64,000 bases of DNA from Lacrimispora sphenoides JCM 1415 (GCF_900105615.1 NZ_LT630003.1:2046001-2110000); one strand, 5' to 3'; positions 27,675-35,841 are shown, counted from the stretch's first letter. The notes: generated by a model from the sequence alone, not told the origin. Translations and numbers: made by a program.

Positions 27675-27702
27675 TTGACATATTTCACTATTCGGGTATA
27701 AT
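27675..27702 (+). promoter_or_regulatory. Promoter of tRNA-Asn
   Basis: TTGACA (27675-27680), 16-base spacer, TATAAT (27697-27702), 11 bases before the tRNA. Confidence 0.85.
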
Positions 27703-27713
27703 AAATCATGTAT

Positions 27714-27786
27714 TCCTCGATAGCTCAGTCGGTAGAGCAAACGGCTGTTAACCGTTGGGTCGTAGGTTCAAGTCCTACTCGGGGAG
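27714..27786 (+). tRNA. tRNA-Asn (anticodon GTT)
   Basis: 73 nt. Acceptor TCCTCGA/TCGGGGA with one G-T pair, discriminator G, anticodon loop CTGTTAA read as GTT, T-loop GTTCAAGTC. CCA is not encoded. Confidence 0.97.
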
Positions 27787-27828
27787 TTTTTTATTGCCAG
27801 GAAATAAAAGGCACATGTGATTATAAAA

Positions 27829-27865
27829 CGAAAAAGCGCAGGCATCTTTGTCTGCGCTTTTTCGC
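27829..27865 (+). terminator. Terminator after tRNA-Asn
   Basis: CGAAAAAGCGCAG, short loop, CTGCGCTTTTTCG: 13-base-pair stem ending in a T run. Beyond it a TAGCCCC/GGGGCTA hairpin (27887-27914) has no T run and could mark the 3' end of the minus-strand Cys-rich gene. Confidence 0.85.
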
Positions 27866-28083
27866 TATCCATTTATATATATGCTTTAGCCCCAAGGATA
27901 AAATCTCGGGGCTAATTTATCGATAAGATTTTATACTATTCGCTTTTCACCTGTAGGCAATCATATTACTAAGTGTACATAACCGTCCTAAAAGATGGCA
28001 TACAAACGCCTGTTGCAGCGCCACATTCCAAATCAGAAACCCTCAGCCTCCTGGAGCACTTTTCTTACTCTACATTCATTTCA

Positions 28084-28275
28084 TTAGCAGTCATCATCAC
28101 CGCGCCAGCGGGAAGCGCTGTTGCAGCCATCCCGAAAACCTGCGCAGTAAGCTTCTCTTCTTTCCTTTTCACATTCATCTCTCTCAGTTTCGCAACAAGA
28201 TCTATTTTCACATCCGCAGTTAATGTTGCAACTACGCCTGCAGTTATTATTACAGCCGCCCCAAAAACAGCCCAT
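28084..28275 (-). CDS. Small cysteine-rich protein, possible spore-coat type
   Basis: 63 residues with about 14 cysteines, many as C-x-C, C-C or C-x3-C (MGCFWGGCNNNCRRSC at the N-terminus), plus many Asn, Arg and Glu. ATG at 28275 has GAGGTG upstream. An overlapping frame of 72 residues has no comparable ribosome binding site and no pattern, so I chose this frame. No signal peptide. I do not recognise the family. The upstream element shared with the gene at 28530-28874 fits a late mother-cell sporulation promoter, so a spore-coat or exosporium part is a reasonable guess. Confidence 0.65.
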   Translation of the reverse strand: MGCFWGGCNNNCRRSCNINCGCENRSCCETERDECEKERREAYCAGFRDGCNSASRWRGDDDC

Positions 28276-28306
28276 ATTTGCACCTCTTTTTATTATTTTT
28301 ATATTT

Positions 28307-28334
28307 TATTATATGGGCCCATTAGAAAAGATGT
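28307..28334 (-). promoter_or_regulatory. Candidate sigma-K/sigma-E promoter of the 63-residue Cys-rich gene
   Basis: Minus strand AC (28334-28333), 17-base spacer, CATATAATA (28315-28307). The -10 fits the CATAnnnTA pattern of mother-cell sigma factors. The same block, ACATCTT-n-TCTA...CCCATATAATA, precedes the next Cys-rich gene. Confidence 0.55.
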
Positions 28335-28501
28335 GAATGCTGCAAAAGACGACTTTGACAACGGCATTCACTCAATTATGATATTTATATGTATTTATTC
28401 TAACCCATTTTATAATGGGAAAGAAATGATAAATTGATGATTCTATATTAACTTTTGTGAGCCCGGAATACCGGGAGCCCCGCCTTTATCAATGACTATT
28501 C

Positions 28502-28533
28502 TTCATTTTCTTCATTTTCTTCATTTTCTTCAT
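28502..28533 (-). repeat. 9-bp tandem repeat directly after the 114-residue Cys/Arg-rich gene
   Basis: Three full copies of TTCATTTTC plus a partial one. On the minus strand each copy carries TGA in the gene's frame, while another frame reads Glu-Glu-Asn repeats to a TAG at about 28495. Confidence 0.8.
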
Positions 28534-28874
28534 ATTCTATATTTTTCATATTTTTCATATACTTCAAAATCTTCGCGATCTCTATTTCGCCGGTTGCATT
28601 TTTTGCATCCGTCTTTTAAAACTCTCCAGTAAACTTCTTTAATTGCTTTTCTGATCCATTCGTCATGATCGCGGTCACAATCACGATCATAGTCACGTTT
28701 ACAATCGCGTTCACGGCCATGGCCTCTTTCACGGTCACGGTCACATTCACGCTCACGTTTGCATTCGCATTCACATTCACGTTTGCAATCGCTTTCACGT
28801 TTATGTTTGCATTCGCATTCACGTTCACGTTTGTATTTCTTAATACATCTGCATTTACAATCAAAACTACTCAT
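28530..28874 (-). CDS. Small Cys/Arg/Glu-rich repetitive protein, possible spore-coat type
   Basis: 114 residues. Residues 6-75 are made of C-K/E-C and K-R-E-R-E-C-E repeats followed by D-R-D-R and R-D-C-D-R repeats, giving a highly charged, cysteine-studded segment. Residues about 76-100 form a more regular helix (WIRKAIKEVYWRVLKDGC-x2-C), and the tail is Tyr/Glu/Lys rich. GGGAG precedes the ATG. No signal peptide. Not a family I can name; cysteine-rich charged repeats and the shared sporulation-type promoter suggest a spore-coat or insoluble-layer role. Overlapping frames on both strands are by-products of the repeats. Confidence 0.65.
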   Translation of the reverse strand: MSSFDCKCRCIKKYKRERECECKHKRESDCKRECECECKRERECDRDRERGHGRERDCKRDYDRDCDRDHDEWIRKAIKEVYWRVLKDGCKKCNRRNRDREDFEVYEKYEKYRI

Positions 28875-28907
28875 ATATCTTTACTCCCATATTGCTGTGT
28901 TACAATA

Positions 28908-28935
28908 TATTATATGGGACACATAGACAAGATGT
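28908..28935 (-). promoter_or_regulatory. Candidate sigma-K/sigma-E promoter of the 114-residue Cys-rich gene
   Basis: Minus strand AC (28935-28934), 17-base spacer, CATATAATA (28916-28908). Same boxes and same spacing as at 28307-28334. Confidence 0.55.
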
Positions 28936-29111
28936 GTTAACGCTGAATTTGTGTATAACCACAGGTCTCAGTCCTGCAATAATTTGCATATTTATGTCGT
29001 ATTTTCAGACATTAACACACAATCCACAATTGTTTCCACATTATTGTGGATAAGTGTCGTTTTAAGTATTCAATCGGATATTCGTAATCCGCTTCGTTAT
29101 TTGATGAGATT

Positions 29112-29144
29112 AAAAAAAGCCCCGCAAACACATGGTTTACGGGG
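29112..29144 (-). terminator. Rho-independent terminator
   Basis: Minus strand CCCCGTAAAC, short loop, GTTTGCGGGG, then CTTTTTTT. The nearest upstream minus-strand gene is the DUF3888 gene at 29600, so it may be left over from a lost gene. Its stem resembles the rplT terminator at 30128-30162. Confidence 0.75.
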
Positions 29145-29298
29145 TCGACTGCTTCAAGCCTCCCTTTCAAATAAATGTAACCTCAGAGAGTAATTTTTTT
29201 GCCTTTTCTGCCCCTGCGCTGCTGGTGTGTATACTGTCCTATGGGGACAATGACACAGGGGATTTGCCAGCTTAAACGAATCAAAATCAGCTAAATAG

Positions 29299-29568
29299 CA
29301 ATTTAAATCCAGACGAGCCACTAAAATTGATGGAGGTTACATTAATTTCACACTGGTGGCTAATGCTTGGACCGATATAAACATACCCCTTATCAATAAA
29401 TTAAATAGTATCAAATATGTGCAGGTCGCTCCCTATGCAAAAAACACACCAAAAATATTTGCTCCGGTTGTCACAGCAATTAACACAAATTCTATTAGGG
29501 TAGCTGTCTATAATCAAGAATCTATCTCGGTAACCATAGGGCTTTGGATTCTTGCATATGGAAAATGA
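29299..29568 (+). pseudogene. Phage-tail-like C-terminal fragment
   Basis: An open frame runs from just after a stop at 29296 to TGA at 29566-29568 (about 89 residues), with no ATG and only a GTG at 29356. The sequence (…GGYINFTLVANAWTDI, later VAVYNQESISVTIGLWILAYG) has the beta-rich pattern of the C-terminal domain of prophage tail or structural proteins. No ribosome binding site at a suitable start. I read it as a remnant; the assignment is by pattern only. 28936-29298 otherwise holds the terminator and nothing else recognisable. Confidence 0.4.
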
Positions 29569-29599
29569 TCATTTAATTACAAATAGCAAAGTATAGCGT

Positions 29600-29947
29600 T
29601 CAATTTCTAGGTAGCGGTTTAGTAATACTGTCTTTTAAATGAGGTGGTATTTCATAAGATGCTAGATGCTCATAATTTTGCAATGTGACGGTGCCATTTG
29701 CATCAACAGTATAGGTGAGTCTATCATATCCAACAGGATTATGAGCACCTATTTGAGGAAACACACCAATTCTTACAGTTAGGTAATTTGAACTTGTGAT
29801 ATCAATAATTTCATTTTCGTAATTGTAGACCTCTAACTCAGTATTAAAATACTGACGATAATATTTGTTAATCGCAGAGGTTATACAAGGATCAAATAAG
29901 GATAAAATTAGTTCATCTTTTAAATTGTTTCTTGATAGGTTATTCAA
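29600..29947 (-). CDS. DUF3888 domain protein, probably lacking its N-terminus
   Basis: 115 residues from a TTG at 29947. LKDELILSLFDPCITSAINKYY, split around the ELILSLF core, and YDRLTYTVDANGTVTLQNYEH match the DUF3888 pattern. Family members usually begin with a signal peptide; here the domain begins at once and the upstream frame closes after about 20 hydrophobic/Asn-rich residues, so the gene may be 5'-truncated. Base composition is more AT-rich than the ribosomal operon next to it. Function unknown. Confidence 0.6.
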   Translation of the reverse strand: MNNLSRNNLKDELILSLFDPCITSAINKYYRQYFNTELEVYNYENEIIDITSSNYLTVRIGVFPQIGAHNPVGYDRLTYTVDANGTVTLQNYEHLASYEIPPHLKDSITKPLPRN

Positions 29948-30127
29948 TTTAAAATGTTCCTCATTATAATTAGAATTAATAGTATATATTATTATAATTT
30001 GTTTTTATTACATAATGAATTTTTTTTGCTAAGTTCTAAATGTGCTTGTATATTGCGCGTATATCATACGTATATTGCGCATATATTACGAATCAAAATT
30101 CACTCGTTTTTAAGAGCTCGCGGCATC

Positions 30128-30162
30128 AAAAAAACCCCGTAAACACGAGGTTTCCGAGGTTT
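30128..30162 (-). terminator. Terminator of the infC-rpmI-rplT operon
   Basis: Minus strand AACCTCG ... CGGGGTT with an inner AAAC/GTTT, followed by TTTTTTT, ending 11 bases after the rplT stop. Confidence 0.8.
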
Positions 30163-30172
30163 GAATATTCGA

Positions 30173-30529
30173 TTAAGCCACTTTGGACTTAGCCAGTTCT
30201 GCTAATTTTGCGAAGCCTTCTGCATCATTCACTGCCATGTCAGCCAGAACTTTTCTGTTTAAATCAACTCCAGCTAACTTTAAGCCGTGCATAAATACGC
30301 TGTAAGATACACCGTTAATACGCGCTGCAGCATTGATACGAGCAATCCATAACTGTCTGAACTGTCTCTTTCTCTCTTTTCTGCCTGCATAGGAGCTTGT
30401 TAATGCTCTCATGACTGACTGCTTTGCTATTCTATACTGTTTGGAACGAGCGCCTCTGTAGCCTTTAGCCATCTTTAACACTCTGTTATGTTTTTTCTTA
30501 GCGTTCATACCGCCTTTAATTCTTGCCAT
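30173..30529 (-). CDS. rplT: 50S ribosomal protein L20
   Basis: 118 residues, the standard length. [19 protein letters not shown] and [12 protein letters not shown] are the conserved RNA-binding N-terminus; [16 protein letters not shown] and [13 protein letters not shown] complete the family pattern. L20 is needed early in 50S assembly and in Firmicutes represses its own operon by binding the leader. GGAGG precedes the ATG. Confidence 0.99.
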   Translation of the reverse strand: MARIKGGMNAKKKHNRVLKMAKGYRGARSKQYRIAKQSVMRALTSSYAGRKERKRQFRQLWIARINAAARINGVSYSVFMHGLKLAGVDLNRKVLADMAVNDAEGFAKLAELAKSKVA

Positions 30530-30558
30530 CGGTTTTTCCTCCTTCTTAACTTAAGATC

Positions 30559-30756
30559 CTATAAATATGGTAAAATCTTCTTCATTACTTTTGCATTTGT
30601 TGCATCGGTAACGATATCTTTTCTAAGATTTCTTTTTCTCTTAGTTGATTTCTTAGTTAAGATGTGAGATTTGTAAGCTTTATTTCTTACAAGCTTTCCC
30701 GTTCCTGTAACTTTAAAGCGTTTAGCAGCTGATTTACTGGTTTTTAATTTAGGCAT
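30559..30756 (-). CDS. rpmI: 50S ribosomal protein L35
   Basis: 65 residues, very basic, with [20 protein letters not shown] and the [16 protein letters not shown] segment typical of L35. Middle gene of the infC operon, 29 bases before rplT. AAGGAGGA precedes the ATG. Confidence 0.99.
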   Translation of the reverse strand: MPKLKTSKSAAKRFKVTGTGKLVRNKAYKSHILTKKSTKRKRNLRKDIVTDATNAKVMKKILPYL

Positions 30757-30779
30757 TGTATTTTCCTCCTTGATAAGTT

Positions 30780-31289
30780 CTACTGGCGTTTTGCATTCAA
30801 AAATATAACCATGCTTCTTCCTTCCACCTTAGGCGGCTTGTCAATAACAGCGATATCTGCTAACTTCTCAGCGAAGTCGTCCAGAATATACCTTGACTTT
30901 GACATATGCGCCATCTCACGACCTCTGAAACGTAAGGTTACCTTAACTTTATCTCCCTTTTCGAGGAACTTCCTTGCGGCGCTCATCTTCGTGTTTAAAT
31001 CGTTGGTGTCAATGTTAGGAGATAAACGAACTTCCTTTACTTCGATTACCTTCTGTTTCTTTTTAGCTTCTTTTTCTTTCCTTGCCAGTTCATAACGATA
31101 TTTACCATAGTCGATAATCTTACAAACCGGTGGTTTTGCAGTCGGAGCAATCTTAACCAAATCCAGTTCTGCTTCCTTTGCCATCTGCAAAGCATCCCTG
31201 GTAGACATGATTCCCAATTTTTCTCCGTTTTCACCAATCAACAGAACTTCCTTATCTCTGATCTGTTCATTAATCATTAAATCGCTAAT
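30780..31289 (-). CDS. infC: Translation initiation factor IF-3, starting at ATT
   Basis: 169 residues if translation starts at the ATT at 31289-31287, which lies seven bases after GGAGGTG and gives [11 protein letters not shown], matching the Bacillus ISKDFIINEQIR start. An internal ATG at 31277 is 19 bases from that site, too far. N-domain and C-domain of IF-3 are complete ([47 protein letters not shown]). IF-3 keeps ribosomal subunits apart and checks initiation codons. The AUU start is the known means by which IF-3 lowers its own synthesis. Confidence 0.95.
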   Translation of the reverse strand: MSDLMINEQIRDKEVLLIGENGEKLGIMSTRDALQMAKEAELDLVKIAPTAKPPVCKIIDYGKYRYELARKEKEAKKKQKVIEVKEVRLSPNIDTNDLNTKMSAARKFLEKGDKVKVTLRFRGREMAHMSKSRYILDDFAEKLADIAVIDKPPKVEGRSMVIFLNAKRQ

Positions 31290-31494
31290 TGTCGTGCACC
31301 TCCATTATATAGTGTGTGTTGGCTGGAATCCACATTGCTTGCCCTTAGGCATAAAAAAAAGTAGATAGACAGACGCTATCCACCACCAAAGTCTCTACAC
31401 AGTAAACCTATGTACAAAAGGCTATGAACCAGGGACACTTACTCGTGCCGTGGTGAGGCGGATACCTACTTTCCTGTTTGCTGTTTTCACAACT
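31290..31494 (-). promoter_or_regulatory. L20-type leader with attenuator upstream of infC
   Basis: The leader runs about 205 nt from the promoter to the infC start. On the minus strand AAGTAGGTATCC pairs with the distal TATCTACTT, which is followed by eight T residues (about 31354-31361), a terminator. The proximal part can form other stems. Position and layout match the L20 leader of Firmicutes, in which L20 binding favours termination. The last 65 nt carry the infC ribosome binding site. Confidence 0.8.
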
Positions 31495-31500
31495 TTCATA

Positions 31501-31529
31501 ATAATACTATATATTTGTCTTTCTGTCAA
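31501..31529 (-). promoter_or_regulatory. Promoter of the infC operon
   Basis: Minus strand TTGACA (31529-31524), 17-base spacer, TATTAT (31506-31501), directly before the leader. Confidence 0.85.
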
Positions 31530-31644
31530 CATATTTTTTAAAACACTATCCTTTTTTTCCTTTTTAGGTTTATCTTGCAACTTTCTATCGGGAGAGCTAC
31601 AATGGTAGTATGCAATAAAATAAACGAATCAGGAGGCGCTTTTT

Positions 31645-32058
31645 ATGTGGTTTGCTTTCGCTCTTCTTTCCTCTGTTTTTGCCGCATTCACTTCTATTTT
31701 GGCTAAAATGGGAATCGAAGGAGTCAATTCCAATCTGGCTACGGCCATCCGGACAGTTGTTGTGGTACTTATGGCCTGGCTGATCGTTTTTCTCACAGGT
31801 GCCCAGACCGGTCTCTCTGAAATAAGCAGGAAAAGCTGGATCTTTCTCATCCTGTCCGGCATTGCTACCGGCCTCTCATGGATTTGCTATTACAAGGCCC
31901 TTCAAATCGGAGAGGCTTCCAAGGTAGTTCCCGTAGATAAGCTAAGCATCGTTCTCACTGTGATCCTGGCATTTCTTATTCTCCATGAACAATTCACTAT
32001 GAAAAAGCTCATAGGCATCCTTTTGATTACGGCAGGAACCTTTGTTATGATCTTATGA
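31645..32058 (+). CDS. EamA-family (DMT) half-size transporter
   Basis: 137 residues with five predicted membrane helices, one EamA repeat instead of the usual two, so it would need to form dimers. Conserved features: a first helix ending SILAKMGIEGVNSNLATAIRT, WICYYKALQIGEASKVVPVDK before helix 4, and a last helix ending GTFVMIL. The single-repeat type is common in bacteria. AGGAGG precedes the ATG. Substrate unknown. The gene is monocistronic and divergent from infC. Confidence 0.9.
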   Translation: MWFAFALLSSVFAAFTSILAKMGIEGVNSNLATAIRTVVVVLMAWLIVFLTGAQTGLSEISRKSWIFLILSGIATGLSWICYYKALQIGEASKVVPVDKLSIVLTVILAFLILHEQFTMKKLIGILLITAGTFVMIL

Positions 32059-32077
32059 TCCGTTCGGCTATTTAAAT

Positions 32078-32116
32078 AAGATGCGTCAGGAATTTTCTCC
32101 CGGCGCATCTTTTTTT
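32078..32116. terminator. Bidirectional terminator between EamA and DUF1540 genes
   Basis: AAGATGCG, loop, CGCATCTT with T-rich flanks on both strands. It serves the two convergent genes. Confidence 0.85.
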
Positions 32117-32121
32117 AATGT

Positions 32122-32436
32122 TTATTTGGTTTTAAAGGTGGAGCATTCGGTATGCTCTGCTGCATTCGCACCGTCCCCTGCGATTCCAATATGCTCCGCA
32201 GAACAGTGGCGGCCTTCATTGTAAACGCAGTTGACAGCTTCGCAGTCCACTTCCAGACGGCTTTCCGGAGTCTTGAATAAGTTATGGAAAGAACCGTCCT
32301 TATTCTCATCAAAGCTTCCACAGCAGGTATCATAGCTGTCCTTTGCCTGGGATCCTTCTACAATAATGGCGGACTTACAGCAATAATTATCTGAATTATG
32401 AAGACAGCTTGTTACATTACAATCTAATTTTGTCAT
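32122..32436 (-). CDS. DUF1540 protein with two cysteine repeats
   Basis: 104 residues. Two copies of the DUF1540 pattern, each with four cysteines: LDCNVTSCLHNSDNYCC...TCCGSF at 4-43 and VDCEAVNCVYNEGRHCSA...ECSTF at 63-101. The spacing fits a small metal-binding or disulfide fold. Common in Clostridia; function not known. AGGAGG lies nine bases before the ATG. Monocistronic. Confidence 0.9.
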   Translation of the reverse strand: MTKLDCNVTSCLHNSDNYCCKSAIIVEGSQAKDSYDTCCGSFDENKDGSFHNLFKTPESRLEVDCEAVNCVYNEGRHCSAEHIGIAGDGANAAEHTECSTFKTK

Positions 32437-32499
32437 GGCCTATTTCCTCCTGGCATTCTTACCTAAGATAATGTTTCAGGATTATTATGCACGCAGCGG

Positions 32500-32529
32500 A
32501 AGGAAAATATTCTCACGAATATTTTCCTT
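32500..32529. terminator. Hairpin after thrS
   Basis: AAGGAAAATATT (32500-32511) pairs perfectly with AATATTTTCCTT (32518-32529). No T run follows on the minus strand, so termination of thrS here is likely but not certain. Confidence 0.6.
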
Positions 32530-32553
32530 CTTTTCCTTAAGCCATGATAGATC

Positions 32554-34515
32554 TTATTTTGTTTCTTCTGTTATATTTACCTTTTTGATTTCCTTTGTAC
32601 GGATCTCGCGGCAGATATCATCAATGAAATCGGAAAGCGGACGCTGTCCCTCATCGCCGTTAAAACGGCTGCGGACAGATACGACACCTTCTTCCTCCTC
32701 TTTCTGGCCTACCACCAGCATATATGGAAGCTTTGACAGACGCGCCTCACGGATCTTGTATCCGATCTTTTCCGCACGCTCATCAACCGTTGCCAGAACG
32801 CCGTTATCCTTTAACTGAGCCGCAACTTTTTCTGCGTAATCATGGTATTTTTCAGAGATCGGAAGAACGCGAACCTGCTCAGGACATAACCATGTGGGGA
32901 ATGCTCCCTCGTATTTTTCAATCAGCCAGGCCAGGGTTCTTTCATAGCAGCCCATGGAAGTTCTGTGGATGATATAAGGACGTTTATTTGTTCCATCCTT
33001 ATCCACGAAGCTCATATCAAAGCGGTCTGCTAAGAACATATCCAGCTGAATGGTAATCATGGTATCTTCCTTACCATATACGTTCTTTGCCTGAATATCC
33101 AGCTTAGGTCCGTAGAATGCCGCTTCTCCGGCAGCTTCCGTATATTCGATTCCAATGTGGTCAAGGATCTTGCGCATCATGCCTTCCACTTCATCCCACA
33201 TCTCCGGTGTGCCCATATAATGATCCGCATTATTTGGATCCCATTTGGACATTTGATACGTTACATCGCCTTCCAGGCCAAGTGTTGTGAGACAGTATTT
33301 TGCCAGATCTACACAGCCCTTAAATTCCTCTTCAATCTGATCAGGACGTACGATTAAGTGACCTTCAGAAATAGTAAACTGGCGTACACGGGTCAAGCCA
33401 TGCATCTCGCCGGAATCCTCGTTGCGGAACAGAGTAGAGGTTTCGCCGTATCTGCAAGGCAGATCACGGTAGGATTTCTGGCTCTGTTTGTAAACATAGT
33501 ACTGGAATGGGCAGGTCATTGGACGGAGAGCAAATACCTCATCATCTGTTTCCTCATTCCCCAGTACAAACATTCCTTCCTTATAGTGATCCCAGTGGTC
33601 GGAAATGACATATAAATCCTTCTTTGCCATGAGAGGGGTTTTTGTTCTCATATAGCCCCGCTTCTCTTCCTCATCCTCGATCCATCTCTGTAAGGTCTGG
33701 ACAATCTTTGCACCCTTGGGCATTAATAAAGGAAGTCCCTGGCCGATTACATCAACTGTTGCGAAAATCTCCATGTCACGGCCCAGCTTGTTATGATCCC
33801 GGTTTTTAATGTTTGCCAGATATTCCAGGTATTCATTTAACTCTTCCTTCTTAGCAAAAGCAGTTCCGTATACACGAGTCAGCATAGCGTTTTTCTCGCT
33901 GCCTCTCCAGTATGCTCCGGAGGAAGAAGTGAGCTTAAATGCCTTGACGGATTTGGTGCTCATAAGGTGTGGTCCTGCGCAAAGGTCCGTAAACTCGCCC
34001 TGACGATAGAAGGAAATTTCTGAATCCTCAGGAAGGTCCTGAATCAGTTCTACCTTATAAGGTTCGCCCTTTTCCTCCATAAATTTAACAGCTTCTTCTC
34101 TTGGAAGGGTAAAACGCTCGATTTTTGCACCTTCCTTTATGATTTTCTTCATCTCACCTTCGATTTTGTCAAGATCTTCTCTTGAAAAAGAAGGGATATC
34201 AAAATCATAATAGAATCCATTTTCAATGGACGGTCCGATTGCAAGCTTTGCCTGGGGATACAGCCTTTTAACAGCCTGTGCCAGGATATGGCTTGCTGTA
34301 TGACGGTAAGCAGAAAGACCTGCAGGATCGCTGACCGTAAGAATGCTTAAACTGCAGTCCCCATCAACCTCGGTCCTCAAATCCACAACCTTTCCATCCA
34401 CCTCGCCGGCGCAGGCATTTCTAGCCAGGCCTTCGCTTATATCGGAAGCGATGTCAATCACTGACATTGCATGTTCATATTCCTTGACTGAGCCGTCTTT
34501 TAACGTAATCTTCAT
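32554..34515 (-). CDS. thrS: Threonyl-tRNA synthetase
   Basis: 653 residues. TGS domain at 1-60, editing-type second domain with the HTASHILAQAVKRLYP zinc-hydrolase motif (about 75-230), class II catalytic core with RPMTCPFQYYVYK, RYGETSTLFRNEDSGE (motif 2), HRTSMGCYERTLAWLIE (motif 3), and a C-terminal anticodon-binding domain. The zinc ligands Cys, His, His are in place. It charges tRNA-Thr and edits Ser. Control is by the T-box leader upstream. Confidence 0.99.
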   Translation of the reverse strand: MKITLKDGSVKEYEHAMSVIDIASDISEGLARNACAGEVDGKVVDLRTEVDGDCSLSILTVSDPAGLSAYRHTASHILAQAVKRLYPQAKLAIGPSIENGFYYDFDIPSFSREDLDKIEGEMKKIIKEGAKIERFTLPREEAVKFMEEKGEPYKVELIQDLPEDSEISFYRQGEFTDLCAGPHLMSTKSVKAFKLTSSSGAYWRGSEKNAMLTRVYGTAFAKKEELNEYLEYLANIKNRDHNKLGRDMEIFATVDVIGQGLPLLMPKGAKIVQTLQRWIEDEEEKRGYMRTKTPLMAKKDLYVISDHWDHYKEGMFVLGNEETDDEVFALRPMTCPFQYYVYKQSQKSYRDLPCRYGETSTLFRNEDSGEMHGLTRVRQFTISEGHLIVRPDQIEEEFKGCVDLAKYCLTTLGLEGDVTYQMSKWDPNNADHYMGTPEMWDEVEGMMRKILDHIGIEYTEAAGEAAFYGPKLDIQAKNVYGKEDTMITIQLDMFLADRFDMSFVDKDGTNKRPYIIHRTSMGCYERTLAWLIEKYEGAFPTWLCPEQVRVLPISEKYHDYAEKVAAQLKDNGVLATVDERAEKIGYKIREARLSKLPYMLVVGQKEEEEGVVSVRSRFNGDEGQRPLSDFIDDICREIRTKEIKKVNITEETK

Positions 34516-34611
34516 TTGCCATCAATCTCCTTTACATAATGTTAAATGTTTTGTTTATCAAAAGTGGATTAGCGAGTAAGCATATCCGTTCGGTGAATCG
34601 CTTGTGAAACT

Positions 34612-34877
34612 AAAAAAAGCCCCTTTCTGTATGCTTCCATACAGAAAGGGACGACTCTATTCAAAGAAATCGCGGTTCCACCCTTACTTGAGTGAACAAA
34701 TTACACGTTCAAACCACTTCGTATGATGATAACGGAATCACCGTTCCCCATTGCGGGACGCTCCAAGCTGGTCTTCTCATATCATTCCCGTAAGACGCTT
34801 TCACCAAACGCGCCTCTCTCTGGCCTTTCCTGATATGATACTGGTCTTGTCAATGCTTTTTCTATATTGCTTTATAG
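34612..34877 (-). promoter_or_regulatory. T-box riboswitch leader of thrS
   Basis: The T-box core AGGGTGGAACCGCG is at 34684-34671 on the minus strand. It is followed by the terminator stem CCCTTTCTGTATG/CATACAGAAAGGG (34621-34650) and a T run. Stem I lies upstream at about 34740-34870. Uncharged tRNA pairs with the leader and favours readthrough. Given the gene, the specifier should be a Thr codon; I did not fix its exact position. Confidence 0.93.
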
Positions 34878-34883
34878 CTTTAG

Positions 34884-34911
34884 ATTATAACACGGTTGTG
34901 CCGTTTGTCAA
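34884..34911 (-). promoter_or_regulatory. Promoter of the thrS T-box transcript
   Basis: Minus strand TTGACA (34911-34906), 16-base spacer, TATAAT (34889-34884). Confidence 0.85.
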
Positions 34912-34929
34912 GCGTCATAAAAAAATTTT

Positions 34930-35841
34930 TTATAAAAGAATGATTAAAGCTGCCGTAATTGCAGCTATGCTGATGACAATTGACAGGGAATTGATTGCGC
35001 TTGCTGTCTCAATATCTCCGTTTAATGCACCGGTAAAAGCAGGCGCCACTGATGACACAGGGCCAAGAGACACGATCACCAGTGCCCGGCGTACATCAAG
35101 TCCAAAGGGTGCCAGAAAATAAAACCCAACTGCCATTAAAACCGCAATAATATACCTTACTCCTAATATCCTGAGAATGTGGCTCATCTTTTCCTTTTCC
35201 ATACGGATCTCAAAACCAATGCCAAGCATTAAAAGTGCAAGAAACGCATTGGCTCCCCCTGCGGTATCCGCAATGGTGACCAAAACAGAAGGCAGCTTTA
35301 TATTAAGTATTCTTAAAGCAGTCATTATGACATACGCATCAAAAGGAGCCGAGGAAAAAAGATTAAGCACAGCCTTTTTCAAGGAAGGCTTTTCCTCCTC
35401 TCCGATCACCATACTGGCCAGGGTGTAAGTCATTCCGGTACACATAACAGCATTCCCGGCATCAAACAGGCTTGTGGCTGCAAATCCAACCGGACTCAAA
35501 AAGCTCTGTACAAAGGGCATGGTAAAATTTCCCACATTATAACCAGACATGTTGATCATTGCAAAAGCCCTTGCGTCCTTTGTTCTTCGGGCATACATCA
35601 CATACCCGGCGGCAACCGTCACACAATTGCACAAAAATCCGATTACACATACAAAAAGAATAGAGTAATCCATGGTGATCCTGCTGAAATTGGAAACAAT
35701 GGCTGCAGGAAGGGTAATCTTGATCACGATCCTGGAAATCAGGTAAAAATCCTTTGCCTGAAAAAAACCTGCCCGTTTGAGCAGGTATCCCATAATAATA
35801 ATTGATACAAATGAAACTGCTTTTAACAGTACCGCTGTCAT
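34930..35841 (-). CDS. AEC-family transporter
   Basis: 303 residues from the ATG at 35841, which has GGGAG upstream; a longer frame to 35874 lacks one. About ten membrane helices in two halves, with KRAGFFQAKDFYLISRIVIKITLPAAIV in the first three helices split by a short loop, NMSGYNVGNFTMPF in the middle, and a terminal helix with SIVISIAAITAALIIL. The family (auxin efflux carrier/malate permease type) moves organic anions; the substrate is unknown. No operon partner is obvious. Confidence 0.88.
   Translation of the reverse strand: MTAVLLKAVSFVSIIIMGYLLKRAGFFQAKDFYLISRIVIKITLPAAIVSNFSRITMDYSILFVCVIGFLCNCVTVAAGYVMYARRTKDARAFAMINMSGYNVGNFTMPFVQSFLSPVGFAATSLFDAGNAVMCTGMTYTLASMVIGEEEKPSLKKAVLNLFSSAPFDAYVIMTALRILNIKLPSVLVTIADTAGGANAFLALLMLGIGFEIRMEKEKMSHILRILGVRYIIAVLMAVGFYFLAPFGLDVRRALVIVSLGPVSSVAPAFTGALNGDIETASAINSLSIVISIAAITAALIILL

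Noticed and set aside
28065..28283. 72-residue frame overlapping the 63-residue Cys-rich gene
   Set aside because: It has no ribosome binding site in a suitable place and an unstructured Ala/Val/Met composition; the other frame has GAGGTG and a clear cysteine pattern.
29217..29260. TGTCC-tatg-GGACA hairpin considered as an insertion-sequence end
   Set aside because: No transposase, no target duplication and no matching second end could be found nearby.
32435..32972. Plus-strand open frames opposite thrS and similar antisense frames elsewhere
   Set aside because: They are shadows of well-recognised minus-strand genes and show no family pattern or ribosome binding sites.
34612..34877. Possible separate small gene in the thrS leader
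   Set aside because: The region is fully explained by the T-box core, terminator stem and promoter.
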